NCBI GenBank assembly: GCA_018136815.1
Contig: CM030938.1
Span: forward strand, 4,045,448-4,109,447
DNA: 64,000 bases
From: Isochrysis galbana
Taxonomy: Eukaryota; Haptophyta; Isochrysidales; Isochrysidaceae
Direction of reading: 5' to 3'
Position numbers and translations under genes: made by a program. The notes beneath the pieces were generated by a model. The model saw only the letters and a list, made by a program, of their open reading frames with translations. It did no database searches and was not told the DNA's origin. Below, piece by piece: positions 52,210-62,756 of the stretch; within the stretch, counting starts at the first letter, position 1; the number at the start of each line of letters is the position of its first letter.

Positions 52210-55200
52210 GGGTCCGGCGGGGTCCCCGTCCTTCAAACCCTGGCGGAGAACATCGCGGGCGGTGGGCCCGAACGCCACCACCACCATCCCGATCCGATCC
52301 CTACGCCGCTTGGGGAGAAGAGCTGTCAACGCGGCGATTCTCCCCCTGTCTCTAGCTCTATTCAGTCCTCGACGGTGGGAGCCGCCTCGCCGGCTGAGGC
52401 CCCCGCCGAACGGCTATCTCGGAAGCCGGAGTCGACACTTGACCCGGGCTCCTGGAAACAGGTTTGCCCCGGAGATAGTCGCGACCCGACTCTCCGAAAT
52501 TCGTGTACGTCTACAAGTTCTTCTATTACTCCGCACGCTATTAGGATGTTAGGGGCCGATTCTCGCTCGCTGCCCCTCTTGGAATCTATTTCTACGGATG
52601 CTATGCTGTCTTCGGTTTCTTCAAATTCGCCTAGGTCTTTCGACGCATCTTCATCCCTGGATTCACCCCCCGACGGCCCTGCCCAAGGGGGTGGGCTAGG
52701 TGGATTCGACGCGTCTTCGGTCTCTTCGTTTCGTAAACAATCAGTTGTGAAGCCCTCGAGGGCTGTCGACTCGGTATCATCTTCTGCTCTAGGTTCTATG
52801 GATAGGTCCGACGTGGCCGCTGCCGCGTCCGAAAACGTTGTTGCTGCTTTACCTGTTTCTGCTCTTTCCCGGCGGGACCCCACTGGAGACCTCTCTCCCA
52901 AGGGCCATAGCCGGAGCCGCTCTGCGGACGAATCGTCGTTGTCTACCGTAGGTTCTCGTGCTGTTGAGGCGGAGACTAGTGTCTCCTCTTCACCTCTCTC
53001 CCCGGTTCGTTATATTTCTCCGTCGTCGTGTTCATTCTCTCGTCTCGAAGTTGCACCCGTTCTCGTTTCTGATCTGGTTCCCGACCCGGAAGGGTCGGCT
53101 TCCGGAGTCAATGAAGATGAAGGTTCCAAGGGAGCTGCGGCTTTCCGCGCTCACGCCGTGGCCACCGCAGACTCGGGAGACGCAGGGGCCGTCGACTACG
53201 ATCCCTCGTCGCGCACCATACGGACGCCGGCGTCTCCTCTTTCTCTCGGCTCTCCGGAGGATCCCCGTTCCAGGGATCGCCCGCCGGAGCCAACCCCCTT
53301 CAGGTCTAGCCCACCGAAACTCGAGGGCGACGACCTCCTTCCCCTGAATTCCGTTGCCGAGGCCATCCACCGGATCGCCGTGGTTGGTTGTTCCTCGGCC
53401 GCCAAGTCTACTGCAACTGCCCGCGCCCCTACGCGCGAGCTCCAAATGTTAGCCGCCTCCCGTGCCCGGGCTAGCGGTTCCTCCGTCATCTTGCCCCGCC
53501 ATCTCGCCGAAGCTGCTCTAGCCGTGCGGCGGCCGCACGCGAGCACTCATTCATCACCCTCTGCCGTACTGCCGACGCATTTTGACGAGCTTTGCGCTGA
53601 GTTAGCGGCGATCCACGACGCCGTGACGCTCGACGCGGCCGAGGGGATTCCTCCACCCCGCGTTCTAGTCGTCGGTGAAGCTAGCGGGGTCGTGTCTTCG
53701 ATGTTCCTACTCGCCGGAGCGCACGTCGCGACGTGCGATCTACGACCGTCGGAGATCGACTACATTCCCCACTTCTGCGGAGATGCTCTTCACATTCAAA
53801 ACCTCGGTTGGGACCTCGTGGTTGCGCATCCGCCGTGCACGTATTTGTCGGCGGTGAGTTGCCAGTGGCTCGATCGGGAGCCGGGACGACGCCAGGCTCT
53901 CGAATCCGCCGCTAGAGTCTTCCTCGCCATGGCAAGCGCCGACGCGCCTTTCGTTGCCGTCGAAAATCCTCGAATGCACGCGGAAGCCTCTGCCTTAGTC
54001 GGGGGGTTGCGACCGCGGCAGTTTGTGCAGCCGTGGCAGCACGGCACGGGCCATCAAAAAGCAACTGGCCTGTACCTGACGGCTTCACTCCCGCCCCTGC
54101 AGCCTTCGAAGATTGTCGAGGGACGTCTATCCGCGATGGCGGATCTATCGCCGTCGCCCCACCGTGGCGCCTTTCGCAGCCGCACCTATGTAGGCATTGC
54201 CGGTGCAATGGCGGCCCAGTGGATGCCGGTCCTGCGCCGTTATGCGCGCGAAGCCAAGACGTCGCGTTCGCTCGACTTCACGGTGGACTGGGCAATTTCC
54301 CAAGCCGCTGCCAGCTTGAGAGAACGCCCCTCGCTTTGCTCGACCGGTTTCGAACTGGCTGAGCCGAGGACGGCTCTGGCTCGCTTCATGGAGGGGAGAG
54401 GCGAGGCAGCTCCTAGCTCTCACCTCACGCCTCCCAGCGGTTCGCCAGTGTCTGATTCGGTTGTCGTGATCTCAGACGCGGGCCCCGTTGCCGATGCGTC
54501 TCGCCTGCTTCATCGGAAGGACTCGGAAACCAACGCATCGCAAGACGGGACCGTGGCGGAAGTGGACTACTTCACGCCGTGGGAGTGGCCCATGAAGGAC
54601 CGCTCTACAACGCCAGGCCCTCCAAACACGGTGAAGAAGCGCCGCAGCAAGTGGCAGGTCTTCGACCGTGATGTAATTTCGGGGGTCCATCGGTGGCGGG
54701 ATGTCACGCCTTCCATCGCCCAAGAAATCGCTGAGCAAGCGGCAGCTGCGGAGCCGTCGGAACCTTCCATCTTGTCTCGACTGGGCTCTCAAGGCATCAA
54801 TGCACTATCTCCGAGCGCCTCCTTCACGGCTGGCGACGAAGGAGTGGCCGAACCGACCGGTTCGGTCGTAGCCGAAAGGCCACTTGAAAACGGGGATGTT
54901 GGGCTGGACTCGGGAGAAGATGATACGCCCGAGACTCCAGAACACCGGAGCATGCAGGCCCTCGAGACCAAGCCCTCCGACGCCGCCGACGGAGAAGGTA
55001 CTCCACAGGCATTGTGTGGCGATGGGGCTGCCGCTAGGGGCCTCAGTGCGGCTGGTTTTTCCGAGTTGTCGAAGCTTCCGAAGACAGACTTGCAGAAGTC
55101 CCTGGAGAAGGAATGGTCACGCCAAATGGATCAACCTCGGCATCCGACGGACCGTCGAGGGCTAGGCTATGATGGCGTGCCTAACCCCTCTAGTTCGGCA

Positions 55201-56018
55201 GAGGCATCCCCATACTCTTCAATACCATTCGTGCCGCAGACGGTAGCCGCCGCTATCGAGCGAGTGCCCCACGTCGATGAATCTTCTCCGTCCAGGCCAG
55301 CCTCCAATCCAACCACCCCGTCACCCGGAGCCGGAACCTCGCTTCCAGTAGAATCTATCGCGGACACGCCGCCGCCGCTCTACCCTCGTCACTGCCTCTA
55401 TGTCCGCGATCTCGTGGTCTGCCGTGCCGATGGCGACCGCGCAGCTCAAGGGTTCGTTCTCCCGGACGTTGCCCTCACGGTGAACAGCACCCTGGCTGAC
55501 ACTGGAGCGGGCCCGTCAGTAATCACCACTGCTCTTCTCGATCGACTACCTGAAGACGCTTGCGTCGAACGCGTATCGGACGCTACCGTCCCCAACCTAC
55601 ATGGGCCGGACGGCCTTCCTCTCATCACTAGGGGCCGGGCTAGCCTCGTCTTCTCCTTGTCCGGCCGCCTCTTTCGTCATTTGTTCGCGGTCATCGAAGG
55701 GAACCCGATGCTTCTGCTCGGGAACGATTTTTTGGCCGCCCACTCCGCTACCATTTCTCTCGACGCCGCGAGCTCGGAAGGAAGCCTCCGCCTCCGTCCG
55801 GCCTCTGGCGATTCAGAAGACTCTTCAAGAGTCCTTTCCGAATGTGTAGTCAGAGTTTCCACGGCGCCGCCCCCAGTCGCGGACTCCGGCTTCGTCGGAG
55901 CTATCTCGATGTCACCCGGTCAGCCGCTGACTGTCGACTTTCTGGAGAGGTCGACGGCAACACGAGAGATCCCGGCCGGATCGGAGGGTGAGGCTGCTGC
56001 TGATGCTAGACAGCCACT
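52210..56018 (+). CDS. Gypsy-like Pol with methyltransferase domain, copy B (partial)
   Basis: Open from the UAG to the gap at 56019. Contains the Ser-rich leader, the Dcm-like methyltransferase domain at about 53641-54250 (PRVLVVGEASGVVSSMFLLA as the likely SAM-binding loop, VAHPPCTYL with Cys codon 53836-53838, VENPRMH at about 53959, QPWQHGTGHQKATGLYL) and the retropepsin-like protease (DTGA at 55498-55509). RT, RNase H and integrase are lost to the gap but RT and RNase H are seen in copy A. Encoded protein identical to copy A over the shared part as far as I can read. Confidence 0.85.
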
Positions 56019-56118
56019 NNNNNNNNNNNNNNNNNNNNNNNNNNNNNNNNNNNNNNNNNNNNNNNNNNNNNNNNNNNNNNNNNNNNNNNNNNNNNNNNNN
56101 NNNNNNNNNNNNNNNNNN
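56019..56118. other. Assembly gap (100 N) severing gypsy Pol and NOP58
   Basis: 100-N placeholder. To its left a retroelement Pol is cut mid-protease-RT; to its right a NOP58 gene is cut four codons into exon 2. Two unrelated genes broken at the same gap suggests a wrong join. Confidence 0.99.
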
Positions 56119-56436
56119 CTTCAGCTTCACCCTGTGCCGCGTTGTGCACGGGTGCACTGGGGGTGACTGGGCTGAAGGGCCAAGGGAGGCTCCGCAGCGG
56201 GCCGACCATTCCGTAATGGTGAGCAAGTGAGATGCGGTGTGGAGTTGGAACGCAATATGGTTCGTGTGGGGGAGGCATGCAGCCATGGGGCAATGAGGGC
56301 GTGTGCGTGCTCACAGCTTGCGCATCTTGTCCGAGCTCTCGAAGGCCTCGCGCAGCGATTCGGGCTTCTTGAGCTTGCCCGCGTCCATGAGCTGGAAGAG
56401 CGCATGCCCAGCGGGCGTCTCGAAGAGGACGAGCAT
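56119..56436 (-). CDS. NOP58: NOP58 5' end (exon 1 and start of exon 2)
   Basis: NOP58 is a core protein of box C/D snoRNPs, which guide 2'-O-methylation of rRNA in the nucleolus. Exon 1 (56436-56315) encodes MLVLFETPAGHALFQLMDAG and PESLREAFESSDKMRK; a 183-bp GT-AG intron (56314-56132) follows; exon 2 starts at 56131 and adds LVKLK before the gap. The start MLVLFET and the KLVKLK continuation are diagnostic of NOP58 rather than NOP56. About 90 % of the protein is missing. Upstream (56440-56750) is C/T-rich on the coding strand. Confidence 0.8.
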
Positions 56437-56760
56437 CGTGTGGCACTCTCGGTGGTGGGTGGGTGGGGCGGGGGGAAGTGGGAAGTGGCGAAGAGGGGAG
56501 GGGGGGGGGCTTGAGAGAGGGGGGGGGGAGCTGGGTGGTGGAGCGGGTTTGTGGTGGGGGGCTGGGGGAGAGGAGGAGGGAGGAAGGGGTGATGCACGCG
56601 CGCCCGCTGGAAGCGAGCGGAGAGAGCGAACGGGGAGAGAGGGGGGGGAGGGGGAGAGAGAGACGGCCGGCGCCGACAGCGAGAGACGAGAGGGCGACGC
56701 GCTGCGCGGCGATAGCACGAGGGCGGACTGCAGAGGAGGCCCCCCCATCGGTATCTCACA
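56437..56760. repeat. Pyrimidine-rich leader of NOP58 (coding strand)
   Basis: G/GA-rich on the + strand (56461-56680), therefore CT/C-rich on the NOP58 coding strand, starting about 25 bp 5' of the ATG. Frames through it are low-complexity Pro/Ser. Confidence 0.6.
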
Positions 56761-57149
56761 CGCGGGCCCTCACACCTACACCTATGTACATATTATGATT
56801 ATGTACATACACATACACCTACTAGCGCCTAGCGCTAGCGCCGTAGCCGTATGTGGCCAAAATCGTAATACGTCATACAAGCTGCCAGTGTTAGTAGCAA
56901 CAGTATGGGTGCACTATTAAGAAACCCCATCATCAAGAAAGCATAGCATCAACTATCAGTAGAACTGAATCAGAACTGATAGGGTCATGGGTCATTGGGG
57001 CCTTGGGGCCGCGGGCCGCGTTCCCCCCTTCCTCCATCGCAGACACCCCCTGGGTGGGCATGCACACGCACCCTCAGCCCCTGCCCAGACTCTCGCCCAG
57101 CGCGCGCCGCGCGCCTCACGCATTCGCTTGAACCTGACCCCCATCGTAC
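56761..57149. other. Intergenic DNA, no gene recognised
   Basis: Short CACCTACACCTATGTACATA and CTAGCGCCTAGCGCTAGCGCC repeats near 56770-56845; otherwise nothing seen. Confidence 0.4.
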
Positions 57150-57290
57150 TGACTCCTTGGCTCCGGCCAGAGTTTCGATGTTTCGATCCAAAACCACCCT
57201 TATTTCGATTCGAAATTTCGATGAGGTTGGAGCAAATTTCGAGCTTCGAGGGGTCTAATTTCGGCCTAATTTCGAATCGGAATTTGCTTA
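57150..57290 (+). repeat. Dispersed TTTCGA-type repeat, copy 3
   Basis: GGCTCCGGCCAGAGTTTCG followed by repeated AATTTCGA words; same orientation as 1205-1330. Confidence 0.55.
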
Positions 57291-57589
57291 AGCGTCGCCG
57301 CGGCGGGCCCCGATGCGTTGCCGCGCAGCCACATCCCCGGTCTCGGATGCTGGCTGAGTGGAGACCAACCTCCTGCGACGAGCTTGGGGGGTCGGAGGGA
57401 TGCTTTGAGCCCTCAAGGGCGTCATTATCATCATCTTCATCCTCGTCGTTGTCGGTTTTGCGCTTGCGCTTGGATGCCCGGAAGCGCGCCAAGGCGCGGC
57501 GCGCGGCCCCGGGCGCAGGCGGGGGGGGGGGGGGGGGGGAGCGGGGAGCGGGCTGGGGCTGGGGGCCCGTACATTCAACCCCAGCCCCA

Positions 57590-57800
57590 AAACTATTGTT
57601 ATAGTTCGAACGATGGAGCGCGCGCCGACCGCTCCTGCCTCCAAGCCCCCCGCCGTCACGACGCCCCACATACGTGGGCCGCCCCAAGCCGCCGGAGCCG
57701 AAGCGCTCGCAGGCCATCCGGATGGATCGTCGAAAACGGCCACGCAGCGCGCCCGGCATCGGTTCGAAGTTGGGCTTTTTGAGCTTTTGCGATTTTAGCG
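57590..57800 (+). mobile_element. Hairpin-headed element (family i), plus copy, truncated
   Basis: Hairpin 57590-57607 (one mismatch), then ATG at 57613 opening MERAPTAPASKPPAVTTPH, nearly identical to the start of the 32205 copy. Diverges after about 110 bp. Confidence 0.6.
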
Positions 57801-57989
57801 TCTTTTGTCAGTTTTTGATTACGTTTTGTTATGGGGGCCCAAGGGGGGGTCCGGGTCCTAATGGGCCCCGGATATGTGCTAGTTGGGTGTATTGGGAACT
57901 TTCTCCCGAAAAAAATCCTTAAATTTCCTCAATTCTGAGATGGTCATTTTTTCACCCCTTATAAAAAAACACTGTTTGACCGCCCTAGT

Positions 57990-58115
57990 TCTTCAGCGCC
58001 TCGCACTTGCACCCAAATTTCGGTCAAAAATTTCGATTTCGTCTGTCCACCCAAATTTTGCAAAACATTTCGCGAAATTCTGGCCCGGGCCAAATCCTAA
58101 GGAGCCAGGGGTCCG
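57990..58115 (-). repeat. Dispersed TTTCGA-type repeat, copy 4 (inverted)
   Basis: Reverse complement aligns along its length with 1205-1330 (shared TTGGC...CCGG..CAGAATTTCG and TTTTGACCGAAATTTGGGTG). Confidence 0.6.
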
Positions 58116-58439
58116 AAGGAGACCTGTAGCAGGTAGCAGGAGATGGGCACGCGCCAGGAGTTGGCTACCCCCGGAGTACACAATGTTAGGAGATAAGTAT
58201 ACCAATATAATCACAGGCCGAAACCGTTCGAGGGCCGCACGCCGTTTGGGTGTGTTGGCAGCCTCAACACCTTATACCTTATACCAATGATGGAGTGCCT
58301 TGGGTGGGGGCCCATGCAGCCAGGGTGGAAAAATACCGTGGGGAAGGACAACGTTGTTAGGAGTTGGCGCTCCGTTGCCGTCGAAGGGCCCCCTCCCAGC
58401 ACTAAGGTTCTACTCTCACCTAAGCAAGACTCTACTCTA

Positions 58440-58870
58440 ATAGAACTCCGACGGGGAGAGAGAGAGGAGGAGGGCGCTGTTGTTGTTGGGGTGTGTGTGT
58501 GTGGGTCGACCGCCCGCCGTCGCAGCGCCGCGGCCCCGCCCTCCCCCCCCCCCCCCCCCGGCCCCCCCCCCCCCCCCGGCCCCCCTCTCTCCCCCCCTTC
58601 TTTCTCTTCTCCTCCCCTCGTCCTCTTCTTCCCTCCGCCAGCCCCCCACCCGCCCCCCTACAGTATTCTCTCTCTCCTCTCTTTCTCTCCCTCTTCTCTC
58701 TCTCCTCGATTCCTCCCCCCCCCTTCCCCCAACTCTCTTCCCCCCACAAAAGCGCCCCACACCCGCACGCCGCCCCCGCCGCCTCTCCCCCCCCTTGCCC
58801 ACACTCGCGCAACCTCCTCCCCCCCTTTCTCCACCGCTCCACCAACACCGCCCGCCCTTCGCCGCTCGCC
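58440..58870 (+). repeat. C-run and CT-rich leader of SPRY gene
   Basis: Poly-C (58543-58580) and CTCTCC-rich sequence ending about 30 bp before the ATG at 58897. Frames through it are Pro/Ser only and are excluded from the gene. Confidence 0.65.
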
Positions 58871-58896
58871 TCTACCGCTGCGGCGCGCCACCCCAC

Positions 58897-59537
58897 ATGT
58901 CCTCGTGGTGTTGCTGGACCGTGGAGAAGGAGGAGGAGCCCGTCCCACTCGCACCTGTCGGTCTCAGCAGCCAGCACGGGCCTGAGGTGAGCGTTTCCGA
59001 CCGGACCGTCAGCGGCACCGGCAGTGTGCTGGGCGACTCGCCTATACTGCAGGATAAGGGGTACTTTGAGGCCACGGTGATCACGCCTGGGAGCTTTGCG
59101 ATTGGCGTTGCGGTCAAGGATAGCCCGCTCGATGGCGTCCTCTCGCCAGACAAGGGCGCCTCCGCATGGACTATCACCAACAATCAGGCGGGCGTCACTC
59201 CAGTCGCCGCAGGCGACGTCTTGGGCTGCGCTATCGACCAGGCTGACTATCCGGTGCAGTGTTACTTCTACAAGGGAAATAAGCTGATCCACCAGGTAAA
59301 TGGTCATTTGCCCGCCGTGCTACACCGCTTGACCCAGCCTAAACGCTCTATGATGATGCCTGCTGCACGGTTCATAGTTTGCGCCTTTTGAAACAGGTAA
59401 GCGGCATTCGAGGCGAGGTTCTTCCCGTCTTCAGTGTTGCGGACGGCGCGAAGCTCGAAGTGAATTTTGGGCACAGCGAGTACCACTACATGCCGAATGG
59501 GTTCCAGGGTATCATCCGAGTGGTCTCCATGCTGTGA
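58897..59537 (+). CDS. Stand-alone SPRY-domain protein
   Basis: SPRY domains are beta-sandwich protein-interaction modules found in E3 ligases, RanBP9/10 and Ash2L-type complexes. Two exons, 58897-59295 and 59397-59537, joined by a 101-bp GT-AG intron in phase 0; 179 residues, TGA stop. It begins MSSWCCWTVEKEEEPVPLAP; the SPRY core runs from residue ~28 (VSVSDRTVSGTGSVLGDSPI, KGYFEATVITPGSFAIGVAV, GDVLGCAIDQADYPVQCYFY) and the splice restores its end (VSGIRGEVLPVFSVADGAKL, VNFGHSEYHY). There is nothing else in the protein, so it may be an adaptor; partner unknown. The ATG is chosen because sequence upstream is low-complexity. Confidence 0.85.
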
Positions 59538-60277
59538 GTGCGCCGCGAGCTGAATGTACGTGCTGAAGGAGAGCGAGACGGGCGGGTCGACGACGTATCA
59601 AGCATGGCTGCGCCTTCCCTGTGGGACGCAGTGCATGCATGGCAAATGCGCTCCGCGCCAATTTTCTCATCTTTTACCGATTCCTTTTGCACTTGGAGCT
59701 GTGGCACGTTGAGAGCTTGACCGCAGAGGCGTTCGGGTGGCGACTAAGACTTGTTCTGCTCAATCCTCGTGCGTTATGTGGCAGCAGCACTGCTGAATTC
59801 ATTCACCACGACAGATGCGCAGGGGGCACTCGGGCTGCAAGGAGAGCACCCCAGAGGCCTACAACTAGAGGTTGCTGCTGTGTATTCGTGGACCGACCTA
59901 CTATTAAGACGAGAGGAATGTGACGTGCCCCTAGATGTTAAACACAGCAACAGTGTGTTTCTACGGAGGTCGAAAACAGTGTTCTTCACGGTTTTTTTAG
60001 GCGCCCCCTACATCCTACATCTCCGGAACAGACGAGGCGGGCGTGCGGCACGCGGGCGCGCGCAGATCGATATTTGAGGTGGATGTATTTGCGTTTTTGG
60101 GTGGATTTTGCCGGATATTTCATATTTCCGCCAACCCCTAGCGCGCACACGTACCACGAGCCACTTCAGAGAGTGGAAGGGGAAGAGTAGTATTTTGCTA
60201 AGTAGTAATATAAGTAGTACGAGAAAGCAGCAGTGACGTATTACAAATCACAAATCTCATAGATCATTGACATTGAC
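59538..60277. other. Intergenic DNA, no gene recognised
   Basis: Contains an AAAACAG-type block at 59945-60000 (GTCGAAAACAGTGTTCTTCACGG). Short frames have no motif support. Confidence 0.4.
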
Positions 60278-60747
60278 AACTAAGTTTATACTTGGTTGCC
60301 CCATGGGGGGGCACGAGCCCCCCCCTCTCTCCACTCCTCCCCTGCCATGGGGGAGGAACCACTCATCCTCCTGGCACGCCTGATGGCTTGCCAGGAGGCC
60401 ACTGCCCTACTGACCCACTCCCTTCCCCACAGGATCGCCCCATTCGCCCATCCTGGCCCCTCGTGACCAGCCCATTGCTCCAACCCCCCCTCCCCCCCTG
60501 GTCGACAGGCAGACAGGTGCAGCGTGGGGGCCCCAGAGGCTCACGAGCGCCAGCGAGGGGGAGGCAGGGGAGGCCAGGGCCCAGCCCCAGCCTCCTCTGC
60601 CCCCTGAGCTGGCCTCCAGGAGCCTCCAGGGGCCGCCAGAGGGCAGCTGGAGGCCTGCCGCAGGCGTGCCATCGCGCGTGCCGCAGGAGAGGGGAGAGAG
60701 AGCGCGGAGAAGGGGGTGGGCGGAGCGAGAGCTCCGCCCACCGAAAA
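60278..60747 (+). mobile_element. Hairpin-headed element (family ii), plus copy
   Basis: Hairpin at 60278-60297 (one G:T-type change), then GCCCCATGGGGGGGCACGAG and a Pro/Gly-rich frame (GGGTTHPPGTPDGLPGG, RQVQRGGPRGSRAPARG). Matches the inverted copy at 33969-33780. Confidence 0.55.
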
Positions 60748-61030
60748 ATTGGTAAGTCCCGCTCCTGTTTACAGGATAAGTCGGGACAGAGTCGGCCGCC
60801 CACTCGGAGACACAGGAGGAAGGGGGGGAAAGATCACCGGGGGGGGGCGCGGGCCACCGGACCATATCTAAGCCCTTCACCCCTATCCCCCTAGTAGTGC
60901 ACGGGGGGAGCCGCCTTATGGCGGGGGGAGAAGGGCCGGGGGAGTGGGGGTGTAGAAAGTATGCTACGTGCTACGTGTAGTAGGTAGTGGTTCCATTCGC
61001 CGCGAGTGCGGTAAGAATATTAGAAGGTTT
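60748..61030 (-). repeat. Family i leader, inverted copy of 31857-32181
   Basis: Reverse complement of the leader in front of the 32.2 kb element. The matching hairpin and ORF are absent on its 3' side, where the family ii element sits instead. Confidence 0.6.
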
Positions 61031-61659
61031 TTATAGATCATTGACATTGATCATAGTAGATTAGTAGATATGTGACATGTATATATTTACAGGATTTTTA
61101 GTTTGCCGCCTATTGGCATTTCCCCGACTCCCCGCTGATTTCGGTACTGTGTTTCACTGTGTTCCTAATATGTAATAGAAAGAAAAAAGTAAAAAGCTTT
61201 TAAAAAGCTGTTCTTGCGGAGTTACGTGTTTCTGTTTCTAGACCTATCCCACCGTGTTAGGTACGGGGACGTGCCTAGGGCCTAGGGGGAGATACGAAGA
61301 GGTCGCAAATTAAACCCGATTGCCCCCAGGAGCAGGTAGCGGAGCGCGGAGAAGTGTCGCATCCGCGATCGACCTTTACCTTTTTGTTTTAGAAGTTGTT
61401 TGCGTTTCTATGTTCCCTCCTTGCAGGCTAGCCACGAGTTACCGTCGCAGGGTTCTACATTCGTCCATTCGCCCTTGCTGCCCTCGCCTCCTTTGTCGCC
61501 TCCATTGTCGCCTGCTTGCCCCTCACCTAGCTTACCTCCTTGCGTGCTCCTCGCGTTTTAGGCTAAGTCGCGCGATCAGGTATCGCCGGTGCAAGGAACC
61601 GCCCCCATGTGTGACCCTGATTCCCCCTCAGGTGTTGGCCGTTGGATTATACCGTGGCG
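61031..61659. other. Intergenic DNA with possible LTR edge
   Basis: GGAGAAGTGTCGCATCCGCG at about 61346 resembles the purine tract plus TGTCGCATCC edge seen at 23984. No ORF supported. Confidence 0.3.
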
Positions 61660-62502
61660 CTATTTTACTTCGGTCTTCATCAAATCACTTAAGGGTTTTC
61701 GAAAGATTCCCTCCTTATTCTTGTGCGTAATTGTCGCCCCCGTCGGATCGTCCGTCGTCCGTCGCCCCGTCGCTCTCTTGTCGGCATTCTCTTCCTTGTT
61801 CGATCTGTCAGCGGGTTCCTGTGCGTTCCGTGATAAGGATACGTTAGTGTGGAGAGTGTTGACGTGAGTTGCAGGCGTCGGGGTGGTAGAAGCCCGCAAG
61901 GCCCTGACGTGGGTGCTGAGGCCCGCTATCATCTCGAGGAGGGCGGCGTGCTCTCGGTCGCGTTTCTCATCGCGAAGTAGTTGAGCGTCGATCGCGGACT
62001 GCATGTGGGCGAGGCGGTCGGCTAAAAAGTCGGCGGCCGAAGGGGACTCGCTTACGTGTTCCCACGCGCTGTCTTCAAGCGGGTGGACTTGGGAGTCGGG
62101 CCTCGGGCTGCCCGAGGTCCCGAGAGAGGTGAGCTCGGTTCGATCGCGGAGTGGATCCACGAGCAGCGGCTCGTCAGACGGAGCGGCGGATGGCGCCGCC
62201 GTGTTAGAAGGACCTTGCGGAGGCTCGGAGCCGCCGGTTCCGACGAAGTGGACCCCTTGTGGCCCGAAAGAAGTTCCCGCTGTTTCCATGGGCAGAAGTG
62301 GAGCGGGATTATGGGACGGCGCGGTCGTAGGCGCCAAGACAGAATTTGTGCTTGTCGAACACGCGATGACTACTGGCTCGTGGGCAGAGGGCCGTTCGAT
62401 CGAGCCGGCAGCTGACGCGGCCGTGAAGGAGTCGTAGGTGGTTGCTTGCGGGAATATGTCTGAGAGGTCATAGTAGAAGTCGGGTCTGACAGCTTCTACC
62501 AT
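61660..62502 (-). CDS. Gag-like ORF of an LTR retroelement (partial)
   Basis: 280-codon minus-strand frame starting MVEAVRPDFYYDLSDIFPQA. Ser/Pro-rich, then a helical segment (FLADRLAHMQSAIDAQLLRD, then EKRDREHAALLEMIAGLSTH) resembling the coiled-coil part of the large Gag at 49492, and a basic tail. No zinc knuckle and no Pol downstream. About 250 bp upstream, minus-strand TTGGTGCCGACGC (about 62757-62745) resembles a primer-binding site, and TGTCGTATTCCATACGA at 63020 could be the LTR start. Assignment as Gag rests on composition and context. Confidence 0.4.
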   Translation of the reverse strand: MVEAVRPDFYYDLSDIFPQATTYDSFTAASAAGSIERPSAHEPVVIACSTSTNSVLAPTTAPSHNPAPLLPMETAGTSFGPQGVHFVGTGGSEPPQGPSNTAAPSAAPSDEPLLVDPLRDRTELTSLGTSGSPRPDSQVHPLEDSAWEHVSESPSAADFLADRLAHMQSAIDAQLLRDEKRDREHAALLEMIAGLSTHVRALRASTTPTPATHVNTLHTNVSLSRNAQEPADRSNKEENADKRATGRRTTDDPTGATITHKNKEGIFRKPLSDLMKTEVK

Positions 62503-62756
62503 CGAGTGCGAGGGACGAGAAGAGAGACGGAGGTTCGGAGGCTCACAACGCGCGGCGTTGGAGGGTAGGGCCGAGGCTAGCTAGCGAGCTAGAGGAAGAG
62601 AGAGAAGGAGAATGAGAGCTTCTTAGGTCCAAGGTAGACACGAGAGACTACAACACAGGGACTCAAAAAGACCCCTCGTCACACAGACACACACGAACTA
62701 AACCAAACAGGGCGAAAACTAACCACACTCAGGGCGGACTGTCAAGCGTCGGCACC

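Larger units (their letters stand above)
47947..56018 (-). repeat. Inverted-repeat arm B (8.07 kb), mate of 6824-14894
   Basis: Reverse complement of arm A with one visible 1-bp difference (CCCC at 49669-49672 versus GGG at 13170-13172). Includes the copia-gypsy junction, so both copies derive from one nested arrangement. It ends exactly at the gap at 56019. Confidence 0.9.

Noticed and set aside
58480-58896. N-terminal extension of the SPRY protein upstream of 58897
   Set aside because: The extension is only Pro/Ser from poly-C and CT repeats; the protein becomes normal at MSSWCCW.
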